DNA of 36,407 bases from Candidatus Hydrogenedentota bacterium. GTDB lineage: Bacteria; Hydrogenedentota; Hydrogenedentia; Hydrogenedentales; CAILVY01. A program made the position numbers and the translations under genes. The notes beneath the pieces are model-generated. The model did no database searches. It was not told the DNA's origin and saw only the letters and a list, made by a program, of their open reading frames with translations. How positions within the stretch are numbered: the stretch's first letter is position 1; each line of letters starts with the position of its first letter. The stretch spans positions 1 through 36,407 of the forward strand of contig CAILVY010000167.1 in NCBI GenBank assembly GCA_903837785.1, read 5' to 3'. This document shows positions 8,320 to 15,500 of this stretch, piece by piece.

Positions 8320-8768
8320 GCCTCATTCCTGCACTTGCACTTGACAGCGTACTCCACAATATCCTGATGGTCAAACGCGAGCGGCGGAAGCGCGTCCAGC
8401 GGAAACCACTGAACGGCGGCGGCATCGTCCGCCGCTTTGGGGGCGCAGGCGCGCCAATCGGCCTCGCCCAGGTAGGCCACGGTGATGCTCCGCCCGCGCG
8501 GGTCGCGGCCCGGGTCGCCAAACGTGTGGAATTGAGACAGAGGCACGTTGGACAGTCCGGTTTCCTCCTCCAATTCCCGGGCCGCGGCGTGCGAGAGGGT
8601 TTCTTCCATCTCGACGAAGCCCCCGGGCAGCGCCCATTGCCCGGCATAGGGTTCATGCTTGCGCTCGATCAGGAGCACGTGGCGGCGCCCCTCCTTCTGC
8701 GTGAACACCACCGCATCGACCGTAAGCATGGGGCGGGGATAGGCGTAGACAAATCGTTGGCCGCTCAT
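8316..8768 (-). CDS. NUDIX hydrolase, probable ADP-ribose pyrophosphatase
   Basis: A 150-residue protein with a complete NUDIX box, GGFVEMEETLSHAAAREL plus EEETGL (pattern G-x5-E-x7-R-E-L-x-E-E-x-G), coordinating Mg2+ to cleave a nucleoside diphosphate linked to another group. The N-terminal YPRPMLTVDAVVFT and the downstream FHTFGDPGRDPRGRS resemble the ADP-ribose/NAD-linked NUDIX group, including the N-terminal half of NrtR regulators. NrtR proteins carry a C-terminal winged helix of roughly 80 residues; this protein ends too early for that, so it is read as an enzyme rather than the repressor. Coupling to pncA and pncB supports ADP-ribose (a product of NAD breakdown) as substrate. AAGGAGA lies about 10 bases before the ATG. 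Confidence 0.85.
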   Translation of the reverse strand: MSGQRFVYAYPRPMLTVDAVVFTQKEGRRHVLLIERKHEPYAGQWALPGGFVEMEETLSHAAARELEEETGLSNVPLSQFHTFGDPGRDPRGRSITVAYLGEADWRACAPKAADDAAAVQWFPLDALPPLAFDHQDIVEYAVKCKCRNEA

Positions 8769-8813
8769 GGCGATGGGGTCTCCTTCTGTTGGCGCGGCGC
8801 CCGCCCGGGACGT

Positions 8814-9680
8814 TCAGTGCTGCCGCTCGACCACAAAGCGCGCCAGCGCCCGGAACGTGTCCGCTTCCCGGCCAAACGGCGCGAGCGCCTCCAGCGCGGC
8901 GGCAGCGGCTTCGTGCGCCAGGGCGCGCGCCTCTTCGAGCCCGAGCAACGCCGGGTACGTGGCCTTCTGGTTGACGGCATCACTTCCGATCGGCTTCCCG
9001 AGCGTGCCGGCATCCCCGGTGATGTCCAGGATATCGTCCGCAATTTGAAAAGCGATGCCGAGGTGTTCGCCGTAGCACGTGAGCGCGTCGAGTTGCTCCG
9101 GACGGGCCCCGGCGATCATCGCCCCGACCCGCACCGAAACACGGATGAGCGCGCCCGTCTTCCGGGCATGGATCTGACGCAAGGCGTCCAGGGTGAGCGC
9201 CCGGCCTTCCGCTTCCAGGTCGAGCTGCTGGCCCCCAACCATGCCTTCGGCGCCGGCCGCCTGCGCAATCTCCCGGACCACACGGAGGTCGCCGCACTCG
9301 GCCGCCACATCAAATGCCATCGTGAGCAGGCCGTCCCCGGCAAGGATTGCCGAGGCTTCTCCGAAGACCTTGTGCGACGTGGGGCGGCCGCGCCGGAAAT
9401 CGTCGTTGTCCATCGCGGGGAGGTCGTCGTGGATCAAGGAGTACGTGTGGATCATCTCGAGGGCGCAGGCTGCCGGGAGCGCAGGCGCGTCCTCGCCCGC
9501 AATGATCTCCGCGGCCCCGAGGGCCAGCGCCGGACGCAGTCGCTTCCCGCCGGCCAGGAGGCTGTAGCGCATGGCCTTGAGAAGGGTCTCCGGGGCGTTC
9601 GGCCACGCGGCCATGCGCGCTTCCAGCGCCCGTTCCGTCTTGCGGGCTTTCTCCTCCAGAAACTGTTCCAGCGTTGTCAA
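8814..9680 (-). CDS. ispA: Farnesyl diphosphate synthase (polyprenyl synthetase)
   Basis: A 288-residue all-helical prenyltransferase making C15 (possibly C10/C20) diphosphates from isopentenyl diphosphate. First Asp-rich motif DDLPAMDNDDFRRG (Asp85, Asp86, Asp91) has the two-residue insertion typical of bacterial IspA. The preceding CALEMIHTYSLIH resembles IspA chain-length residues. The second motif is QIADDILDITGD (Asp215, Asp216, Asp219). GGKRLRP and KTGALIR bind IPP and the allylic substrate. The start is TTG at 9680, overlapping the xseB stop as TTGA; the next in-frame ATG would remove a conserved N-terminal helix. The xseA-xseB-ispA order is common in bacteria (there usually followed by dxs). 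Here a NUDIX gene follows after 45 bases instead. Confidence 0.93.
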   Translation of the reverse strand: MTTLEQFLEEKARKTERALEARMAAWPNAPETLLKAMRYSLLAGGKRLRPALALGAAEIIAGEDAPALPAACALEMIHTYSLIHDDLPAMDNDDFRRGRPTSHKVFGEASAILAGDGLLTMAFDVAAECGDLRVVREIAQAAGAEGMVGGQQLDLEAEGRALTLDALRQIHARKTGALIRVSVRVGAMIAGARPEQLDALTCYGEHLGIAFQIADDILDITGDAGTLGKPIGSDAVNQKATYPALLGLEEARALAHEAAAAALEALAPFGREADTFRALARFVVERQH

Positions 9681-10009
9681 AACAGCAAGTCCTCTTCCGT
9701 GCCCTTGGCTTCTTCCGGGGGCTCCGGCGGGACGTCCTCGTCATCACCGTCGCCTTCTTCGTCTACCTCGTCTTCCTCGTCTCCAAACGCTTTGGCCTGC
9801 AATTCGCCCTGGGCGTTTTTTGTGAGTATTTCTATGCGCTTCTCGGCCTCTCCCAGGGCCTTCTCGCAGGAACGCGCGAGGCGGATGCCGTCTTCAAAGC
9901 GCTTCAGGGACTCGTCCAGCGAAAGCCCGCCCGCTTCGAGGGCCGCGACAATGTGCTCGAGTTGCTCCAGATCCTTTTCGAAACTCGCTTCTTTCTTAGT
10001 GCGTGCCAT
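9677..10009 (-). CDS. xseB: Exodeoxyribonuclease VII small subunit with acidic tail
   Basis: A 110-residue protein. Residues ~10-70 are the two-helix XseB fold: FEKDLEQLEHIVAALEAGG, LSLDESLKRFEDGIRLARSCEKAL, EAEKRIEILTKN. This subunit wraps the large subunit in the multi-subunit nuclease that degrades single-stranded DNA to short oligonucleotides. The last ~35 residues form a highly acidic low-complexity tail (EEDEVDEEGDGDDEDVP and following), longer than in typical ~80-residue XseB. The ATG at 10009 has AAAAGGAAC upstream and sits inside the 3' end of xseA, overlapping by 14 bases. The frame extends to 10078, but that part lies wholly inside xseA and shows no homology. Confidence 0.92.
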   Translation of the reverse strand: MARTKKEASFEKDLEQLEHIVAALEAGGLSLDESLKRFEDGIRLARSCEKALGEAEKRIEILTKNAQGELQAKAFGDEEDEVDEEGDGDDEDVPPEPPEEAKGTEEDLLF

Positions 10010-11354
10010 GTTCCTTTTCCTCAATGCCGGTGACTGTGGCGGTGGCGCCGCCTTCTCCAAACCGCAGGTAGAGTGCATCGTTCACGGCCAGTCCGGCCCC
10101 GCTTCGCACGAGGGTGCGTTCGGGCAGCTTCCAGGCCAGCGCATAACCGCGTCCGAGTATCGCGAGGGGACTCAAGGCATCCAGGCGGGCCATGGCCGGG
10201 AGCAATGCGGCGCGGCGGCGGTCCAGGAGGGCGTGCATGCCTTGAAGCAGGCGCCACTGCAGCATGGACCGGCGCTCCTTGGCCTGGCGCACGCGATTCT
10301 CCGGCGAAAGGAGCGCGAGCGCGTGGCTCGCGCGTTCGAGGCGCGTTCGGCGGCTTCGCGCCTGCTCCCCCAGGGCCGATTCGAGTTGCATCCGAAGCTC
10401 ATCGCAGCGCTGGCGCCGCTGCCGGATCAGTTCTTCGGGACGCTTGAAGACGAAACTGGCCGAGGCCACATTCACGCGGTGCCGCGCCTGGGTGAGCCGT
10501 TGCGCGAGGGCGCTCGCAAGACGCTGACGCATCAGGCCGACTTTTTCGAGCAGGGACTCCCGTTCACGGACCACCAGCTCGGCGGCGGCGGAGGGCGTGG
10601 GTGCGCGGAGATCCGCCACAAAGTCGGTCAGTGTGAAATCGATCTCATGGCCGACCGCGGAGATGACGGGCGTGCGGGCCTCGAAGACGGCCCGGACGAC
10701 CGCCTCTTCGTTGAATGGCCACAGGTCTTCCAGCGAGCCGCCGCCCCGACCGACAATCATGACGTCCACGCCATGGCGATCCAGGGCCCGGATGCCCTCG
10801 GCGATCTCGGGGGCGGCTTCGTCGCCCTGGACCCGCGCGGGGTACAACACGACGCGCACGCCGGCGAATCGGCGGTGGAGCACGTTCAGGATGTCGCGGA
10901 TGGCCGCGCCGGTGGGCGAGGTGACGACCCCGACCGTGCGTGGCAGCAGCGGCAGCGGTTTCTTGTGCCGCGCGTCAAAGAGCCCCTCCGCCTCGAGTTT
11001 CCGCTTCAGCCGTTCGAAGGCGAGCTGCAGGGCGCCCAGGCCCCTGGGCTGCATGTCGTCCAGGACTATCTGATAGTTGCCGCGCTTCTCGTAGACCGTC
11101 ACCAGGCCGTGCGCGATGACTTCGAGACCGCTTTCCGGAACGAACTTCAGTTTGCCCAGCGCCCCGCGGAACATGACCGCGTCAATCTGGCTGTCCTTGT
11201 CCTTCAACGTGAAGTAGGCATGGCCGGAAGCGGCGGGGCGCCAATTCGAAATCTCACCCGCCACCCATACGGAACCGATGCCTGTTTCCAGGAGCCCCTT
11301 GACGCGCCGCGTCAGTTGGGAGACGGTCCAGATCTCGGCTTGTGCTGCGTTCAT
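9996..11354 (-). CDS. xseA: Exodeoxyribonuclease VII large subunit
   Basis: A 452-residue catalytic subunit. The N-terminal OB fold binds single-stranded DNA (VSQLTRRVKGLLETGIGSV, then VAGEISNWRPAASGHAYF, about residues 11-48). The central nuclease domain carries VVTSPTGAAIRDILNVL, VGRGGGSLEDLWPFNEE and SAVGHEIDFTLTDFVADL, all hallmarks of XseA. A long Arg/Leu-rich coiled region follows (about 265-385), then the C-terminal segment LAILGRGYALAW. The ATG at 11354 is a natural start by alignment to the OB fold, yet no Shine-Dalgarno sequence lies before it; an extended -10 element ends six bases upstream, so the mRNA may be leaderless. First gene of the xseA-xseB-ispA-NUDIX-pncA-pncB run. Confidence 0.95.
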   Translation of the reverse strand: MNAAQAEIWTVSQLTRRVKGLLETGIGSVWVAGEISNWRPAASGHAYFTLKDKDSQIDAVMFRGALGKLKFVPESGLEVIAHGLVTVYEKRGNYQIVLDDMQPRGLGALQLAFERLKRKLEAEGLFDARHKKPLPLLPRTVGVVTSPTGAAIRDILNVLHRRFAGVRVVLYPARVQGDEAAPEIAEGIRALDRHGVDVMIVGRGGGSLEDLWPFNEEAVVRAVFEARTPVISAVGHEIDFTLTDFVADLRAPTPSAAAELVVRERESLLEKVGLMRQRLASALAQRLTQARHRVNVASASFVFKRPEELIRQRRQRCDELRMQLESALGEQARSRRTRLERASHALALLSPENRVRQAKERRSMLQWRLLQGMHALLDRRRAALLPAMARLDALSPLAILGRGYALAWKLPERTLVRSGAGLAVNDALYLRFGEGGATATVTGIEEKEHGTH

Positions 11355-11360
11355 GGCGGG

Positions 11361-11369
11361 ATTGTAGCA
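11361..11369 (-). promoter_or_regulatory. Extended -10 element directly upstream of xseA
   Basis: Read on the minus strand: TG-C-TACAAT (11369-11361). The hexamer matches the -10 consensus at five of six positions and has the TGn extension, which can dispense with a -35 box; none is convincing here. The expected transcription start falls on or next to the A of the xseA ATG at 11354, consistent with a leaderless transcript. Confidence 0.4.
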
Positions 11370-11396
11370 GACGCGGGCGGGACGGAACGAACCGCG

Positions 11397-12491
11397 TTAT
11401 CGGGATTCCGTGATCTTTTCGTGCAGATAATCCCAGGCCCAGGCCTTGGAACCGTCGGGCTTGATGAGCCACACGCCGCGGACGTCGTCGTTCTTCAGAA
11501 CAGGCTTGCGCCGCGCCTCGTTGCAGAAGAGTTCCCAATACACGATATACGGGCAGCCCCAATCCAAACCGGTTTCGACGACGTTCCGGATATGTTCCTG
11601 CACTTTCGCGAGCGGCGCCTCGTTTTCGGGAAAGCCGTACTCGCCGACATAGACATTCTTCGCACCGAACGATGGACTGTCAGGCATGTTCGCCGCGATG
11701 AAGTCGAGGGCCCGCCGGAACTCCGGGCCGCTGGACAGGGTGTCCCAACTCGAGTACGACACGAGGTCGAGGCGGGTGTGGGGGAGGACGGCGTTCGTGA
11801 CGTTGGGCTTGCCTTCATTCATGGCGCGGGCCACGAGATTGACTTCGGCCGCGTGATACACGTGCACGCCGTGTTCCCCGAGTTCCTGGCGGGCCTGTTG
11901 GACGCCGGCCTGCCGCGCGTTGAGCCAGGTCACCATGCCTTCGATGGCGGCGGGTGTGGGATCCGCATTGGGGTCATAGCTGGCGCGGATGGCCCAATCG
12001 CCCTCCCAATGCTGCAGGATGAAGGTCTTGCCGGTGTGGCGATAGGTGCTCAAGAGGTATTTCGTGAACGCATAGAACTGCTGCTGCTCATCGGCGCACT
12101 CCGCGTCGGAGATGCCTTTCGTCCAGTAATGTTCCGGCCGCTGCGGGCCATAGGCGACGAGAATATAGGTCTTGAAGGGCTTCTCGAAGACCGCGCGGTA
12201 GTACGGGTGTTTCGCAATGTCAATGAGGCTTTCGAAGTGTTCCGGCCACTCGCTGTTGAACGGGTAACAGTCCTTGGGACGATGAAACCAGAGCTTGATC
12301 GTGCGCGAGCCGAGGTCAAGGACTGCATCGGCCCCCTGGCCCAGGAAATCCTGGGTGGTGTTGCCGAGGTTGTAGGTGCCGCCGGTGTGCGTTACGCCCA
12401 GCGTCACGTTGCGCGCCAGCGGTCTCCCGGGAAAATGGGCACACCCGCCCGCAAGCAAGATCGCCACCGCCATCGCAACGTGAACACGCAT
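11397..12491 (-). CDS. Lipoprotein resembling a TIM-barrel glycosidase, family not recognised
   Basis: A 364-residue protein with a lipoprotein signal, MAVAILLAGGC (lipobox AGGC, Cys17). The layout resembles clan GH-A glycoside hydrolases: a strand ending LQHWEGDW (Glu163, possible acid/base) and a late strand VYVGEYGFPENE (Glu284, possible nucleophile), then CPYIVYWELF and a closing RGVWLIKPDGSKAWAWDYL. Other aromatic segments (LGVTHTGGTYNLGNTTQDFL, TIKLWFHRP) could line a sugar-binding cleft. I could not place it in a named family, so activity is inferred from motif placement only. GGAAGGGACG precedes the ATG. It lies 48 bases after the giant FG-GAP gene on the same strand and may be co-expressed with it as an envelope-anchored partner. 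Confidence 0.7.
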   Translation of the reverse strand: MRVHVAMAVAILLAGGCAHFPGRPLARNVTLGVTHTGGTYNLGNTTQDFLGQGADAVLDLGSRTIKLWFHRPKDCYPFNSEWPEHFESLIDIAKHPYYRAVFEKPFKTYILVAYGPQRPEHYWTKGISDAECADEQQQFYAFTKYLLSTYRHTGKTFILQHWEGDWAIRASYDPNADPTPAAIEGMVTWLNARQAGVQQARQELGEHGVHVYHAAEVNLVARAMNEGKPNVTNAVLPHTRLDLVSYSSWDTLSSGPEFRRALDFIAANMPDSPSFGAKNVYVGEYGFPENEAPLAKVQEHIRNVVETGLDWGCPYIVYWELFCNEARRKPVLKNDDVRGVWLIKPDGSKAWAWDYLHEKITESR

Positions 12492-12539
12492 AATCGTCCC
12501 TTCCGTGGATTTCAGCCGTTCAGACGCGCCGTCTCCCGT

Positions 12540-15500
12540 TCAGGGTCCGACGCAGAACCCATCTTCCGTGGGCGGAATTGCATCGAAGCACGCGTGATAG
12601 CCGCCGGAATTGAAGAACTGGATCAGGCGCAACAGTTCGGACAGGCTGATCAGCCAGTCCTGTGGATTGTAGTCGCTCGTGTGGGCCGCACAGGACTGGC
12701 TCCCGGGACCGGGAGCATAATCATCCTCGGTTCCCGCCTCGCAATGAAAACCGTCCGAATTGAAGAACTGAATGACGCGAAGGAGCTCGGACAGGCTGAT
12801 TTGATAGTCGAGGTCCTGGTCAGCGCTTTGGCGTGGCGGGGCTTCGCCTTCGCCCTCACCTTCGCCCTCACCTTCGCCCTCGCCCTCGCCCTCGCCCTCA
12901 CCTTCGCCTTCGCCCTCACCTTCGCCTTCGCCCTCACCTTCGCCCTCACCTTCGCCTTCGCCCTCGCCCTCGCCCTCGCCGGAGTTGCTGATCACCGAGA
13001 TCTGCGTGATGGTTGGCGTCAGGACGGAAGACAAGGAGGTGAACTCGGTCTTCCATCGGAGGTCGGCTCCGGCCGTTGGGAACGTGAACCAGGTGTTCGG
13101 CCGGATCTGGAACCACTGGGCGCCGCCGGTGTTGCTGAGATACCACGTCACGGCCGTGTTGACGGGGATATCGCCCGCATAGCCGAGGCGGGCATTGGGT
13201 ACGCCGCCCGCCTCGTTGTCAATCCTCCGGGAGACGGCTCGGCCCGCAGCCACATGGTGGACGGAGGCCGTGTACAGGCGGCTCGGCTCGTTCTGGTTGC
13301 CCAGAACGGCCTCCGGCGTGCCGTCGCCGTCGAAGTCGGCAAGCGCCACGGCATAGGTTTCAAATGCGTCCGCATCGAGGTCCATGCCGCTGTTGCCGCT
13401 GAATGGGCTGACCGTGCCATTGTTCAGATAGACGCGGCTCTTTCCGTTGTTGTTGCCGAGCAAAACGTCAATGTCGCCGTCGTTGTCGACGTCGTCCGCG
13501 GCGATGGCCTGGGTGTCGAGGTTGTCTGAGCCAATGTCCAGGCGGGTGACCGTGCCGAATGGATTTGCCGTGCCGTTATTGATGTAGAGACGGCTGTGCT
13601 GATTGAGTCCCGTGCCGTTGCCGCAGAGCAAATCGGGAAAGGTGTCGCCGTTCACGTCGGCCAGCGCGATGGCGTTGGCCAGGTACGTGTCCAGCGTGAT
13701 GTCTGATCCCGCAACGCCGGCGAAGGGATCGGCTCCGCCCGTGTTCAGATACAAGCGGTTTGTCTCGCCGTAGTTGCCGGCGACGATATCGAGGTCGCCG
13801 TCCCTGTCTACATCGGCGAGGGCGAGTCCATGCGTGTGGCGGATGTCCGGCGCGACGTCCACGCCCGTGACGCCGTCGAAGGGACTGGCCGTGCCGTTGT
13901 TGAGGTAGCAGCGAAGCGTGTCGTCCTCGGCACCCGTGACGAGATCGAGATGTCCGTCACGATTCAGGTCGCCGAGCGCTATGGCGCGCACCGGCCGAAC
14001 GTCCGAGGTGATGTCGACGGGAGCGACTCCCGAGAACGGCGGCGGATTGCCCGTGTTCAGATAGAAGCGGGAAGGCTGGCCGTCGTTGCCCGCCACGACA
14101 TCCAGGTCGCCATCGCCGTCGAGGTCGCCCACGGCGAGGGCGCGCGTGTTCGCGCCGTCACCGGAGATGTCCGTGCCGGCCACGCCGAGGAAGGGCGCTT
14201 CGCTGCGGTTGTTGAGGAAGAGGCGGTTGGTTCCATTGCCCGCCAGAATAAGGTCAGGGAACGCGTCGCCGTCCAAGTCGGCCACGGCGGCCGCCCGGAT
14301 GGTGTTCACTTCGGTGGTGATCGGCGAGGAGGCCACCCCCCGGAAAGGATGGAACTGTGCGCCGTTCAGATAGATCCGGTTACGTTGATTGCCGGCGTTT
14401 CCGGCCACGACATCCGGTTGGCCGTCGCCATTGAGGTCGGCCAGTGCGATGGCGAACGTGGTGAACGAGTCTGCGCCGATCCCGTAGCCGTCCGAGCCCA
14501 TGTTCAGGAATGGCGCAACGCTTCCATTGTTCAGGTAGACGCGGTGGGACTGATCCTTGTTGCCCGCGATGATGTCCAGTCTGCCATCGGCGTTCACATC
14601 GGCCAACGCCACGGCGGTCGTGTAATAGGCGGTGGAAACGTCCAGGCCCACAGCGCCACTGAAAGTTTTCGAGGCGTCTTCATTCAGATAGTAGTGGCAG
14701 CCCGACGCGGCATCCGCGGTGACCAGATCGAGGTCGCCGTCGCGGTCGATATCGCCCAGCGCGACAGACAGGGTGGTGTAGGCGTCGGAACTGATGTTGG
14801 TGCTGGATACGCCGGTGAAGGGCGCGGCAGTGCCATTGTTCAGAAACAGGCTGTTGCGCCCGTTGTTGCCGCAGACCACATCGAGCCTGCCGTCGCCGTT
14901 CACGTCTGCCAGTGCAATCGCGTTCGTGACATGACTCTCCATGCCGATGTCACTTCCCGATACGCCGATGAACGGCGTCGCGGTGCCGTTGTTCAGGTAG
15001 ATGCGGCTGGCTTGGCCGCTCGGATAGTTGTAGTTCCCCGCGGCCACGTCGGGGCGCCCGTCGCCATTCACATCGCCGACAGCGATGGCGCGGGTGGAAT
15101 AGGAATCGCCTGAAACGTCTGCGCCCGCCACCCCGGCAAAGGGCGTGGCGGTCCCATTATGCAGGTAGAGGCGGCAGGGTTGCCCCTGGTTGCCCGTGAT
15201 GACGTCGGGGCGCCCGTCGCCGTTCATGTCCGTCAGGACGATGGCCCGCGTGTTCTTCGCGTCCGCCGTGATATTCTGGCCAACGACATTGTGAAACGGG
15301 TCCGCGGTTCCGTTGTTAAGGTAGTACTTGTTAATCTGATTGTAGTTGCCCGCCACAAGGTCGGGCAGCCCGTCCCGGTTGAGATCCCCCACGGCCACGG
15401 CATATGTCGACTGGGCATCCGTTCCCGCGTCGATGCCGGCCACCCCGTTGAAGGGGTTGGCGTCGCACTCGTTCAGGTATAGCTGAACCGAGGCGTTCTG

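Noticed and set aside
8316..8768. NUDIX gene as an NrtR-type transcriptional repressor
   Set aside because: At 150 residues it lacks the C-terminal winged-helix region that NrtR needs, and it has an intact catalytic NUDIX box.
12843..12980. The hexanucleotide tract as a CRISPR or phase-variation repeat
   Set aside because: There are no spacers, and the unit is six bases in frame, so length changes would not shift the frame. Mixed synonymous codons indicate a protein-level Gly-Glu linker.
8295..13529. A 1744-codon open frame on the plus strand
   Set aside because: It runs opposite pncA, NUDIX, ispA, xseB, xseA, the lipoprotein and part of the FG-GAP gene, all with clear family motifs. GC-rich codon use removes stops on the opposite strand. 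Its translation shows no recognisable domain.
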